DNA of 64,000 bases from Fremontodendron californicum (GCA_030761205.1 JAULJL010000003.1:29828123-29892122); one strand, 5' to 3'. Shown: positions 25,238 to 36,734, counted from the stretch's first letter. Program-made: numbers and translations. The notes: generated by a model not told the origin, from the letters alone.

Positions 25238-27268
25238 TGATGCACCCAAAAGAGTGTATCTTATTTAACCTTGCACTAAAAAGATCAATTGTAAGTATAA
25301 TGATTAGCAAGGGTCGAGTCCTCAGGGATTGGGTTTTAATTTATGAGTTATTAGTTTATAACTTACGTTCAAAGAAAACAATAAAAGAAAAGGGGTTTTT
25401 GAAGCCAGATTTAAACTAAGTAAATAATAAGAATAAGATGCAAGGCGGTATAACCAGCCAATAAAAATATATATACTAAATTAGGCGGTATAACCAGCCA
25501 ATAAAAATATATATACTAAATTAGGCGGTATAACCAGCCAATAAAAATAAAACAAAGTTAATATACAAATTAGGCGGTATAACCAGCCAATAAAAATAAA
25601 TATAAAAAATAAGCAAACTAAAAGTAAGAAAACAAGTAAGTAAGAAGAATTAAATATGAAAAATATGGTTAAGGTTTCATTCTCCACCACTAGACATCAT
25701 TAAGAATCAATTTCAGATCTATCAATATCAACCAACTATCAAAGTTAACAACCGTAGATAACAACAAGCTCTGTTACCCCAATCTTTCCTTAGTTTGTCG
25801 TTAAATAGAACAAGCTCTCTATTTAATCTCTAACCATTAAACAACCTAGAATAAGCTCTCTAAATTCAATTTAATGGCAGCTTTATGATGAGAAAGATAG
25901 GTTGATCTAAGCAACAAACACATAAGCTCGGATTGTTCAACTTAGGTTATGTTCCACTTTGCAATTATTGAAAACTTAACCATAATCATTAATCACAAAT
26001 TGCCACTTATGAATAGGAAATCAAGACAATTACACGGATCAAGATTCCTAAACTAGCAATAGATAATTATCAAGATCTATCTAGTTGTACACCTAAATAA
26101 ATCAAGACAACATCATGAACAATTCTTGTAGAAGAACATAAGCAACTTTGATAGAAAATTAATGATAGATAGAATCTGAAAATCAATCACAAAACATGTC
26201 TAGGGCTTTGAAATCACCCTTAACCAAATAGAAGTTTAGCCTAGCATAGGCATTGTAAACATAAACATAAAATTAAAGAGAATCTAAGAGGGAAATAAAA
26301 GAAAGAAAGAAGAAGAAGAAAATAAAGAAAAAGAAAACTAGAGAAAAGAAATAAGAAGAAAACTTAGAGAATTTTATTACAATGGCTAATATCCTACCTA
26401 TGTACAATATGATCCCTTATAATCACCCAAGGCCCTCTATTTATACACATTTTGGAGGGCTAAATGACAAGAGACAAGCTTTACAAATTTCAAAGGTAGG
26501 TATAATAGGTGGGTGCATTTTCTAACAATTTTCGTCATACATGACGATTTTGATCAGCCAACTTGATGGTCGATTTTGTCAATTTTGCAGGCCTTATCTG
26601 ATCACATGGTCTTCTAGAAAAATGTTACCCTATCAGTTACTGATCCATAGCCGTTGGAATCAGCTCATTTACTGATGTGGATAAGAAGATAGGGGCAAAA
26701 TACGAAACCAGGTCAGCATAGACGTCATTGCACATCAGCCAACTTGATGGTCGATTTCGTCAATATTAGAGGCCTGATCTGATCATATGGTCTTCTAGAC
26801 AAAGGTTTCCGTATCAGTTACGGATCCATAGCCATTGGAATCAGCTCATTTTCTGATGTGGGTAAGCAGATATGGGAAAAATACGAAAACAGGTCATCAC
26901 AGACGTCATTGCACATCAGCCAACTTGATGGTCGATTTCGCTAGGGAAAACGACTCCGTTTCAAGAAGTATAAAACATGAAAAAGATAGATATGCCTCTT
27001 AGCTTTGCAGGCTACAAATTTCAGCCTTATTGCTTCAGTGAAACTCCAGATATAGCTGATATGGCAAAATGTGTCGGAACTGGAACTGAACTGGATTTGC
27101 CCTTAATTCTAGTAATCTGAAATCACTCAAAGAAACTTGTGAAAAACACCAAATTACATAAAAATATAAAAGATCATAAACACAATTAGACTAAACAATA
27201 ATAACTCGTATTTGACACAAAACAATAATAAAACATAACTAAAAACTATATAATTATACGAGTTATCA
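25238..27268 (-). repeat. Element A 5' LTR
   Basis: 2,031 bp. It carries a TATA box at 26438-26445, a duplicated 181-bp U3 repeat containing TGACGT words, four hairpin motifs near its 3' end, and an 11-bp inverted repeat ATAACTCGTAT/ATACGAGTTAT at the U3 start (about 27200-27266). It differs from the 3' LTR at about four bases and one indel by eye. Confidence 0.95.
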
Positions 27269-27273
27269 ACCTG

Positions 27274-27532
27274 CTCATGGGCCGAGCCGAGCCGGGCCGC
27301 GATCCGATTTTTTTTTCAAATTCTTTGTCCAGACCCGTCCCGGTAAGCCCGAATTTACTGTTCATCGTATTAATTTTTTTTATTTTATATTTTTATAATT
27401 AAAATTAAATAAAATAATATTATTATAATAAAAAAATACTGTTCCGGACCGGCCCGAATTAAAAATATCCTGCCTAGGTCCGATCTAATACGAGCTGGAC
27501 CGGACGGACTGTCCGGCCCATGAGCAGGTCTA
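27274..27532. mobile_element. Remainder of the split hAT MITE
   Basis: With 18095-18102 it makes a 267-bp element. The TIRs are TAGACCTGCTCATGGGCCG and its exact inverse at the right end (27514-27532). The TSD is GTCTAGAT. GC-rich ends flank an A/T core; non-coding. Confidence 0.88.
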
Positions 27533-27540
27533 GTCTAGAT

Positions 27541-28181
27541 CTCATTAAGGCAGCCATTAATTAAAAGGTAAAACTTCGAAGTTGAATTACACACCCCATG
27601 TTAATTATTAATCCTAAAAGGCATTAGAGGTTCATTTATCCAAGACCAAATGCAAGCTTATCGAGTTTTATTAATCTCAAAAGGCATTGCAGATTCATTT
27701 ATCAAGACCAAATGCAAGCTTATCGAATTTTATTAATCCCAAAAGACATTGGAGATTCATGTATCCAAAACCAAATGCAAGCTTATTGAATTTGATCTTT
27801 TGACCGATCTAATGGAAGCCATGAGTATGATCAAATGAAGCAGTCTAAACTAAATACTTCATCGATAAAGGTAAAATTCCAAGATGAACGTATAATTACT
27901 TATACCAGATAAATTAAACCAATGCAGAGTGTTGGGCAAAACAAGAGGCGAATCTGCTCATTCTCAAAGCCTTCTTTTCTTATAGTGTCTTCATGTGAAT
28001 TATTATATATAGAATTAATGTACTGGTATGAATAACTAACACAATTAAAATGTTAGCCTTTTAAATCTTTGTATTATTTAAACATATATATTGTCATTAT
28101 TTTGGCCTCAATTCTTAAGATTTTGGACTATTTGGCTTAATCCATTATTATTGTATGATTTGTTTCATAAATTGTTTATAT
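27541..28181. other. Intergenic DNA with a short tandem array
   Basis: No gene is seen. It holds the 63-bp tandem repeat listed separately; the remainder is unremarkable AT-rich sequence up to the Ogre LTR edge. Confidence 0.55.
27607..27795. repeat. Three tandem copies of a 62-63-bp repeat
   Basis: Units start at about 27607, 27670 and 27732. Each contains ATTAATC, AAAAGRCATT, GATTCAT (GGTTCAT in the first unit) and AAATGCAAGCTTATYGA. They differ by several bases. Confidence 0.8.
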
Positions 28182-30398
28182 TGCCATAACGTGCCAAATA
28201 CGAATTCAGCATGCTAGACGCAAATCAATGGAGTCGCCACTAATCATCTAATCTAGGTGTGATTAGTCACCTTTATGAATCTATCATATTTAAAGTAATC
28301 CTAAGCTTGACTAAGGTACCTTAAAAAGAATAGGTTCTGATCTGCTTATCAGAACTAGGTTCGGGAGTACGGTTACGTGTGAGGAAGGATTAGCACCCTC
28401 ACAACGCCTATCTAAGAGATAGTACCTAATTAGTCTTGTGATACCTAAAAAGTCTTAATTAACTAGTCTTGTCTATCCTATTTTCATTTTAATTATTAAA
28501 GTTAGAAATATCGGAGATTATTTTTTAGGTCTTCCTTCCATTCATCCTGGAGAAATTACTAAAAAATGTTTCCTCACCTCGAGAGTATTCAAAAGAAACC
28601 ATTCGTTCAATTGAAGAGGCTCCGTCGTAGGAAAAATTAGAATTATTTAATCAAATTATTTCTCTTAAATTAATCTTCCAAGAATAATCCATATTTTATT
28701 AATGTTTGTTTGAAAAATAAATTCTGATTTTTCATATCAAAAATCATCTCTTAAAATATTCTTCCATTCATTCTGGAGAATTTTTAAAAGAATTTTTCTC
28801 ACCTAGAAATTTCTTAAAAGTCAACCATTCGCAACTTTCTTGAATTTCATCATCGGAAAAAATCTTAATTTATTCTTCAATTTTAATTAAGCATTTATTA
28901 TGGAAAATCAATTTTGAGAAAAAAGATTTTGAAAATTAATTATTCTTAAAAAAAAAAAATTTGATTTTTGTTGGTATTGAAATTAATCTCTTAAAATATC
29001 CTTCCATTCAATCTGGAGAATTTTTAAGAGAAATTCCTCACCTATAAATTTCTCAGAAATTAACCATTTGTAATTTCTTTGAATTTCATCATTGGAAAAA
29101 ATCTCAATTTATTTATTTAAAAAAATAATTATTCTTCAATTAAATTAATCAATCTAATCTAAGAAATAAATTAACAATATTAAAAATATACAATTCTTAA
29201 TAAAATATAAATATATAAATATATAATATAATATAATATGATAAAAATATATAATATAATATAATATGATAATAATAGTTTTCTTAAAAATATATATATG
29301 GTTAATAAAATAATAAATAATAATAGTAATACTAATATATAAATAATAATATAATATAAAATATAAAACCTGCAAAAAAACTTAAGAAAATAATTAGTAA
29401 ATAAATAATAAAATAAAATAAAAATAAAATAAAACAAAAACCTAATAAGACAAAAAATAATAAGACAAAAAAAAAATGAAGAACACAAAACGTAAAAAAG
29501 ACAAAGCAAAACCAATACAAAGAAATATACACAGCCAAGGTGCAAACAGGGGGGCCAGCCCAGGCGCGGGCCTGCTGGCCCGGGCCCCCTGCTGTTTCTA
29601 AAAAGATTTTTTTTTTTGTTTGGTTAGACTTTACCTCTTTTTTTTTTTTTTTTTACCAAAAATCTTCTTTTTCTCTACAATTCTTCAAGAACACTAAGAA
29701 CACCAAACCCAAATTTTTCCAGATTCCGGTGAGGTGCCGCTGCCGCCGTCGTCGCCGCCGGTGCCGGTGGTCAAAACATTCCAGAAAAATCACCAAAAAT
29801 TCCTTTCGATCTCCTCTTTTCAAATATCAAATTAGTTTTTTTCGAATCTCTTTAGAATTTCCTAGATCTGAAATTGAAGTTCGAAACTTCACCTCCTCCG
29901 ATCTACTCCGTCGGTCGTCGAACGGCCACCAACTTTTAGTATGTGTTTCCTCTAATTAAAACACAACTTTTCTTTCTCAAGAACTTTTTTCGAAACAAAA
30001 TCTAACTCTCACTTTTGAATTTTCGAATTTTTTTCTCTCAAAAAAATATTTTTTTTTATTTCGAAAAAAACCTATAATTGCTTCTAACTCTCCTTGATTT
30101 CTGATATTTTTTGATGTCTTTTTGATTGTGGTGCTTGGGTTCTTTTTATAGAGAAGAGATTTAGTTCCACTAGGATTAGGAATTTCAATTTAATCTTATT
30201 TTTTAGAGTCCAATTTCAATCCAAAGAGGTAGTTTGTTTCAACCAAAACTTGTTTTTTTTTTTCATTTTTTTTATTAATTCCGAATTTCTTTTGATTTTT
30301 CTTTAATTTTCGGAATTATCCAAATTTTTTTGATTTTTTCCTTTTTTTTGTTTTTTGTTTTAATAAAAATTATACCCGGATAAAATTCGGTGTCTACA
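28182..30398 (-). repeat. Ogre-like 3' LTR
   Basis: 2,217 bp. The left edge (28182 on) matches 47171-47303 for about 130 bp, until C interrupts the right copy. On the minus strand U3 starts TGTAGACACC at 30398, with a TATAAAAAG box at 30142-30150. A GC-rich patch (29549-29593) and long A/T tracts lie within. Confidence 0.88.
30142..30150 (-). promoter_or_regulatory. Ogre LTR TATA box
   Basis: TATAAAAAG on the minus strand about 250 bp into U3. This is the 3' LTR copy. Confidence 0.5.
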
Positions 30399-30412
30399 GT
30401 TGCCCCTCTTTG
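30399..30412 (-). other. Ogre polypurine tract
   Basis: AAAGAGGGGCAAC-type purine run on the minus strand, adjacent to the 3' LTR start. Confidence 0.7.
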
Positions 30413-30489
30413 TGCATTCCCTGAGAAACAGGGGATGTGCAAAGACGTAGACACCCTACTAAGTCCTATGTACTTAAAGAAAATCCTAT

Positions 30490-30835
30490 CGTAGAAAAGC
30501 TCCTCTAAACGAGGCATAAACTTTAAATAAACTCATCGTAAAAACATACTCCTCCACCGAGGTATCAACTTTAAACGAAAATACTTCTCCACCGAGGCAT
30601 CAACTTTAAACGAAAATACTCCTCCACCGAGGCTTCAACTTTAAATAAACCCATCGTAAAAACATACTCCTCCACCGAGGCATCAACTTTAAACGAAAAT
30701 ACTCCTCCACCGAGGCTTCAACTTTAAATAAAAACTCCTCCACCGAGGCTTCAACTTTAAATAAAAACTCCTCCACCGAGGCTTCAACTTTAAATAAAAA
30801 CTCCTCCACCGAGGCTTCAACTTTAAATAAAAACT
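30490..30835 (-). repeat. Tandem repeat of 33-37 bp in the Ogre 3' region
   Basis: About nine units sharing CTCCTCCACCGAGG, then a CTTCAACTTTAAA or CATCAACTTTAAA segment. The last four to five units are nearly identical 33-mers; earlier ones are longer and more variable. Open frames across it are by-products of the repeat. Confidence 0.88.
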
Positions 30836-31650
30836 AAATAAACTTGCAAAATTCTCAAATGTGAATGTAGACTTCAAAAAATCTTACCTTGAGTCCCGAA
30901 AGAAATCGCTAACCTCGCAAATTAGCATTCCAAACCCATATCCAAATCATACTGAATACCTGAAATAAACTTTCTTGTGTGCAAATGAATGCAATGCAGT
31001 ACCTGAATGCCATGAATACCTATGCATATTGTGCAAATAGATGTCATGAATGCTCTGTAAATCAACTCCCTGAATTTCTTGATAAAAGGTTCTCAAGCTC
31101 ATCATTCATCTCTGTTTGCACTTGGCTTCAAACTGATAGATTGAATCTAATTAGTTTCAACCTAACGATTTCTCTTCTCAATCCAAAGGATTCGAACCCA
31201 AAATAAAGATTCTCACTAAACTAAAGGATTCGCACCTGAAATAAGGGATTCACACCCAACTAAGGATTCTCACTAAACTAAAGAATTCTCACTTAGCTAA
31301 GGATTCACACTAAACTATTCTCGTTTTAAAAAAACATACCTTTGAAAAATAATTCATCTTGAAGGAAAAAATTTCATTTAAAAAAAAATCTCATTACTAC
31401 CAAAGTCTAAACTCATCCCTTCAACCAAGGTGCAAAATCTAAAAGACCGACATTTTCATCTCAACTGAGGTCCAAGAATTTTCCTTTAAAAAAGTTTGAT
31501 TTCAAGATTTAAAAGTCTAACTCAAAATCTTTGTTACATGTTAAACGCATGCCATGAAGGTAATGAATGCCATGAAATGCAATTCAATAACGTCATGAGT
31601 GTAATGCAATGCATGAAAATCATCATATCTCTCCAATCGTGGTAACAAAA

Positions 31651-32205
31651 TGGTTCTCAGAGGTTTGGAAAGGATGTCCAAAGGCTTTGAAAAATTAACC
31701 GGTGGTTTTGAAAAGATACCCGAAGGATTTGAAAAATTACCTGGAGGTTTTGAAAAGATACCCGGAGAATTTGAAAAGATACTCGAAGGTTTTGAAAAGA
31801 TACCCGGAGGTTTTGAAAAGATACCCGGAGGATTTGAAAAGATACCCGTAGGTTTTGAAAAAGATACCCGGAGGTTTTGAAAAGATACCCGAAGGTTTTG
31901 AAAAGATACCCGGAGGTTTTGAAAAGATACCCGGAGGATTTGAAAAGATACCCGAAGGTTTTGAAAAGATACCCGGAGGATTTGAAAAGATACCCGGAGG
32001 ATTTGAAAAGATACCCGGAGGATTTGAAAAAGATACCCGGAGGATTTGAAAAGATACCCGGAGGATTTGAAAAGATACCCGGAGGTTTTGAAAAGATACC
32101 CGGAGGATTTGAAAAGATACCCGGAGGATTTGAAAGATACCCGGAGGATTTGAAAAGATACCCGGAGGATTTGAATAGATACCCTGAGGATTTGAAAAGT
32201 TACCC
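31651..32205 (-). repeat. Tandem array of a 21-bp repeat (about 26 units)
   Basis: Units of the form GAAAAGATACCCGGAGGATTT, with variants GGAGGTTTT and GAAGGTTTT and occasional 1-bp indels. Because 21 is divisible by 3, most frames stay open, giving spurious proteins on both strands such as FEKIPGG repeats. It sits in the hypervariable 3' region of the Ogre/Tat element. Confidence 0.9.
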
Positions 32206-33833
32206 CTTTTTATGCTTTCCTCAACTGAATGCTCAAAACTCTTACCTTGAAAAGAACCATCCTTAAAAAAATTTAATTTCAAATTCCAAAAGCTAAAATC
32301 TTTCTTATATGTTAAATCCATGTGATGAATGACATGAATGCCATGAAATGCAATTATATAAATAAATGTCATGTGATGGAATGCAAACTAATATCATGAA
32401 TCTTTAACTATGACAGAAGGATACTCAAGCTCATCGTGTCATCATCTTTTAATCTTCCAAACGCTGACTTAGAACCAGGCTGACCTCCACTAATTCTATC
32501 AGTTGATCACAACACCTTTTAGTTCCAAAGCTTTTAAAGAGATACATTTCCAAACTTTCATTGTTCTGATTTCATTCTCCTTTCTTCCCAGAATATCATC
32601 TTCAAGCATATTCAAATTTCAAACTGAAAAATCTTCAATGTCGATACTGCAAAAAAGCCTACTCTGCCATTTACCAACTCAATAGATTTCAATTTTCAAA
32701 ACCAATTTCTCATCATGGTGAAAAATCTTCTCATTCTTTGCACCATTGGTAAATCAAAATTGCCCCCAGAAACATCACTTTTTTCCATTTTCAAAAACCC
32801 CCATTTACTAAATAAAATGCAACTTTGGATCTTTAAAAAACTGGTAATTACTGCAAGAATGGACAAGGCGAATCACAGTTTGGCTCATTGGCTATTTCAA
32901 TTTGTCAAGGTTTTGGTTATCAAAGGAAAGTTTCTTCACATAAGGGAAAAATCAATGTTTCTTCATCTAAACTCACAATGAATTTCCTTCAACAATCAGG
33001 TTTTCACAAAAAGTTTTATCTTGAAAACACAATCCATTTTGGCACTCTTTCTAAGTATCTGGATAAATAACAATTCAACAAATGTCAAGACTATCTATGA
33101 TGGGTTCAAGAAAGGAAAAGGATTTTTGATTTCGGGCTAAGTCATCCAAATGGTGTTGACCTTCTTAAGTTTCTCAAGAATGTTCGGTGTTTCCTGATGG
33201 GTTTAAAATATCATTTCTTTTGTATTTCTTGTTAGGCCTTGGCATAGTTATGCAGAGTTGCTTTCAATTTTTTTTTGTGCTCTAGACTGCCCGTTTTTTG
33301 GGTTTTCACCCTAGAGCTTCATTCTTTTTTTTTTTTGCTCTACCATGCATTTCAGAATTCAAATTTCTTCAATGACAATTCAAAAGGATGAGATAAAATT
33401 TGAGGAAAAACTCATCAACGTAAACATTCATACTTGATCAAAATGGACTTTTCAAGCTTGTAATGTAGGCCAAGGTTTGGGGTTATGAAAAAAAAGGATA
33501 ATCAGGCCCAAAAAAGAGTTTAAAGGTAATTAAACCAAGGATCATTTCTTCATCTCAAAGTATCTCATATCTTTCTTTGAAAGTAATCAAACCACGGATC
33601 ATTTCTCTTGAGGATTTCACCATTTCTACTTCTCATCAAACCATGGATCATTTCTCTTCATGAGGATTTCATCTTGCGAACTTTTCTTTTTCTCTTTTTT
33701 TTCTTTTTTTTTTCTTTTTTTTTCTTTTTCCTTTTTTTTCATTTTTTTTCTTCTTTTTTTTTTTTTTCACAGACTTTCCTATCATAAAGTGAGTTTGAAA
33801 ATTTGAAACTCAATCCATTTCAATATTTGCCCC
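32206..33833 (-). other. Non-coding internal DNA of the Ogre-like element
   Basis: No pol motifs were found in either strand. It contains repeated ATGCCATGAA-like words (32325-32350) and a pyrimidine-rich tract at about 33676-33770. The frame at 32715-32981 has no features. Confidence 0.5.
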
Positions 33834-33838
33834 CCTGA

Positions 33839-35335
33839 TGATAACTCGTATAATTATATAGTTTTTAGTTATGTTTTATTATTGTTTTGTGTCAAATACG
33901 AGTTATTATTGTTTAGTCTAATTGTGTTTATGATCTTTTATATTTTTATGTAATTTGGTGTTTTTCACAAGTTTCTTTGAGTGATTTCAGATTACTAGAA
34001 TTAAGGGCAAATCCAGTTCAGTTCCAGTTCCTACACCGTTTACCATATCAGCTATATCTCGAGTTTCACTGAAGCAATAAGGCTGAAATTTGTAGCCGTG
34101 CAAAGCTAAGAGGCATATCTATCTTTTTCATGTTTTACACTTCTTGAAACGGAGTCGTTTGCCCTAGTGAAATCGACCATCAAGTTGGCTGATGTGCAAT
34201 GACGTCTGTGCTGACCTGTTTTCGTATTTTGCCCATATCTTCTTATCCACATCAGCAAATGAGCTGATTCCAACGGTTATGGATCCGTAACTGATAGGGG
34301 TATATTTTTCTAGAAGACAATTTTATCAGATCGAGCCTCCAACATTGACAAAATCGACCATCAAGCTGGCTGATCAGAATTGTCATACAATATGACGAAA
34401 ATTGTTAGAAAAATGCACCCACCTATTATACCTACCTTTGAAATTTGTAAAGCTTGTCTCTTGTCATTTAGCCCTCCAAAATGTGTATAAATAGAGGGCC
34501 TTGGATGAGTATTGGGATACATTATACATTGGTAGGATATTAGCCATTGTAATAAAATTCTCTAAGTTTTCTTCTTCTTTCTTTTCTCTAGTTTTCTTTT
34601 TTTATTTACTTATGCTTCTTACATTTCTTTTCATTTCATTCATATCTAGTATGTGTTACTAATCATATTGTTGAGGTGATGAGGTGAAGCTTTTGGTAAA
34701 TGCTAAGGTTAGTCTCTTAAACATGAGCTAAAATGAATCATCATTTATAAACACTAGTATAGATAATATTTTATTTTGGTTTAAAATCATACTTACAAAG
34801 TAGGGATCTTGATTCATTATTGACAAGGAAAATGGCACAGTAAATGCTTGGTTTCATAACCTTGATTTGTTGTAGACATATACCTTGGCATAAGGAATGC
34901 TTGGACTCTTTTTGTGAGTTTTGAGGACACCAAATGAACATAATATCATATGCTATGGACGTTGGACAATTTGGACTGAATTGCTAAACCTTCCGATTGG
35001 AACCTCCCTTATGTGTGGATTTCAATTGTGTAATAAAACAAGATTAATCTTAGCATAACACCAAGAGTGGATTCTCTAACCTCAACATCTTTTCCAATTG
35101 TTTTTTTCTATCTTGTTTAATTTCTTTTATATTTTGTTTATTTTGTTCTCTAATATCTTGTTTATCTTATTTTGTTGTTGATTCCCTAATATCTCGTTTA
35201 CTTTCTTTTTCTTATATATTTATAAACTTATACTTACTAATACGCTTCCCTGTGGTTCGACCTCGGACACCCGAGAATTTATTACTTGAACATAACCTGC
35301 ACTTGGGTTTACAACTCTTAATTGAGTCACCATCA
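33839..35335 (+). repeat. Element B 5' LTR
   Basis: 1,497 bp, TGATAACTCG...CACCATCA. TATA box at 34486-34493, one copy of the U3 unit that is doubled in A and D, and an 11-bp inverted repeat at 33841-33851 and 33896-33906. The downstream half differs from the A/D LTR and lacks the hairpin motifs. Confidence 0.95.
34486..34493 (+). promoter_or_regulatory. Element B LTR TATA box
   Basis: TATAAATA followed by GAGGGCCTTGG, conserved in all LTRs of the family; the 3' LTR copy is at 42341-42348. Confidence 0.75.
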
Positions 35336-35341
35336 AGTTTT

Positions 35342-35359
35342 TGGCGCCGTTGCCGGGGA
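35342..35359 (+). other. Element B primer-binding site, tRNA-Asp type
   Basis: TGGCGCCGTTGCCGGGGA, six bases after the LTR end; perfect match to the consensus. Confidence 0.92.
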
Positions 35360-35403
35360 AGCAATACTAAGTATATAAGTTTATAAGTATATTTATTTTT
35401 ATT

Positions 35404-35522
35404 GGCTGGTTATACCGCCTATATTTATTTTTATTGGCTGGTTATACCGCCTAATTTTCTATATATTTATATTTATATGGTAAATTAACTTTGTTTTATG
35501 TTTGTTGGCTGGTTATACCGCC
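35404..35522 (+). repeat. Three hairpin motifs in the leader (element B)
   Basis: GGCTGGTTATACCGCC at 35404-35419, 35436-35451 and 35507-35522, between the PBS and the gag ATG. The same motif sits in the LTR of A and D. Confidence 0.8.
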
Positions 35523-35639
35523 TAATCTGTATATTAACTTTGTTTTATGCTTGTTTGGCGACGTGATTTTAGATCTCGCCGTTTAGTTAGATTTTATTGT
35601 GAAACTTTTTTAGGTAATCTTTCTAATACAACTCCTACC

Positions 35640-36674
35640 ATGGCTGACAATGAAAGTGTTCATGCTGAAGATGAGAACAGACAAGTACGCACCATGCGTG
35701 ACTACTTGCAACCAACTCGAAGCTCATCACCCTCTTGTTTTATTTTTCCTCTCAATGCAAACAACTTTCGTTTTAAACCAGGTATGATAGCTTTGCTTCC
35801 AAATTTCCATGGGTTAGAATCGGAAAGTGCTTACTCGTTTCTAAAAGACTTCGAAGATGTATGTGTCACCTTTAATGACCAACAATGTACAAATGAAATT
35901 GTCAAGCTAAAATTATTTCCTTTTTCTTTAAAAGATAAAGCAAAAATTTGGCTTCATAATTTAAAACCAAGGTCAATTGGCACATGGCAAGAATTACAAA
36001 CTGAGTTTCTAAAGAAATTTTTCCCAGCACATAAAACTACTGCTTTGAAAAGACAGATTCAAAATTTCAATCAAAATCAAAATGAAGCATTTTTTCAGTG
36101 TTGGGAGCGTTTTAAAGATTTGTTAAGTTCTTGTCCACATCATGGTTTTGAAAAATGGCGTCTTATTAGTTTCTTTTATGAAAGTTTAACTCCCGAAACT
36201 AAACAATTTGTTGAAACAATGTGTAACGGTGAGTTTCTAGAAAAAGAACCTGAAGAAGCCTTTGACTACCTAGACCATTTGGCAGATAACTCTCAAGCCT
36301 GGCACACAGATAATTCCTCTGAAAGTTCCAATAGATCTAATCTTGTTTCTAACAGAGGAAAATATCATTTTAGTCAAGAAGATGAGATAAAAGCTAAACT
36401 AGCTAATTTGGCTAGAAAGATTGAAGCCATGGAACTTAGAGAAGTAAAAGAAGTCAAAACGGTTAAAAATGAAGAAAGTTGTGGAATTTGTGAAATCATG
36501 GGACACCCCACTTCTGAATGTCCAAACATTCCCATTCTTAAACAAGCGTTGCATGATCAAGTAAATTCCATAAACACATTTAAAAAGCCTTTTCCTTCTC
36601 CTTACTCTGAAACGTATAACCCTGAATGGAGAAATCATCCCAACTTCAGTTGGCGGAATAATAATCATGTTTAG
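35640..36674 (+). CDS. Gag (element B), ended by an internal stop
   Basis: Athila-type gag of 344 residues. The start is taken at ATGGCTGAC (MADNESVHAEDEN), the first ATG in good context after the leader; an upstream in-frame ATG at 35547 lies just after the hairpin repeats. The core (FRFKPGMIALLPNFHGLESESAY, then LKLFPFSLKDKAKIWLHNL) is the retrotransposon gag fold. Near the end, C-GICEIMGHPTSEC is a knuckle-like motif. The frame stops at TAG (36672-36674) where element C has CAG, a single C-to-T change, and continues in frame afterwards as the next CDS. It packages element RNA into virus-like particles. Confidence 0.88.
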   Translation: MADNESVHAEDENRQVRTMRDYLQPTRSSSPSCFIFPLNANNFRFKPGMIALLPNFHGLESESAYSFLKDFEDVCVTFNDQQCTNEIVKLKLFPFSLKDKAKIWLHNLKPRSIGTWQELQTEFLKKFFPAHKTTALKRQIQNFNQNQNEAFFQCWERFKDLLSSCPHHGFEKWRLISFFYESLTPETKQFVETMCNGEFLEKEPEEAFDYLDHLADNSQAWHTDNSSESSNRSNLVSNRGKYHFSQEDEIKAKLANLARKIEAMELREVKEVKTVKNEESCGICEIMGHPTSECPNIPILKQALHDQVNSINTFKKPFPSPYSETYNPEWRNHPNFSWRNNNHV

Positions 36675-36734
36675 GTACCACAATCTCAAAAGTCGGGCAA
36701 CACTTTTTCCTATCAACCTTCACGTGTACAAACC

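Larger units (their letters stand above)
18103..27268 (-). mobile_element. Element A: non-autonomous Athila-like gypsy with CRP and LOG genes
   Basis: A complete 9,166-bp LTR retrotransposon read on the minus strand. It has near-identical LTRs of 2,031-2,032 bp, TSD ACCTG at 18098-18102 and 27269-27273, a tRNA-Asp-type PBS and a PPT next to the 3' LTR. The internal order is ORF1 (gag-like), cysteine-rich protein gene (CRP) and LOG-type gene, then about 1.9 kb non-coding. It encodes no protease, RT or integrase, so it must depend on a helper such as element C, with which it shares leader motifs, PBS and cassette. By eye the LTRs differ by about four substitutions and one indel, so the insertion is young. 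Confidence 0.95.

Noticed and set aside
29154..29545. Hydrophobic minus-strand frames of 60-121 residues
   Set aside because: Low-complexity TA-rich DNA inside the Ogre LTR yields Ile/Tyr/Phe-rich translations; not credible membrane proteins.
30600..30880. Repeated peptide frames on the minus strand (EEFLFKVEASV type)
   Set aside because: By-product of the 33-37-bp tandem repeat in the Ogre 3' region.
31651..32205. CRISPR-like regular repeats
   Set aside because: Units are contiguous with no unique spacers, and the context is a plant retrotransposon.
31650..32372. Long open frames with repeated FEKIPGG (plus) and SNPPGIF (minus) peptides
   Set aside because: They arise from a 21-bp tandem DNA repeat that keeps several frames open on both strands. 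There is no start context or conservation beyond the repeat.
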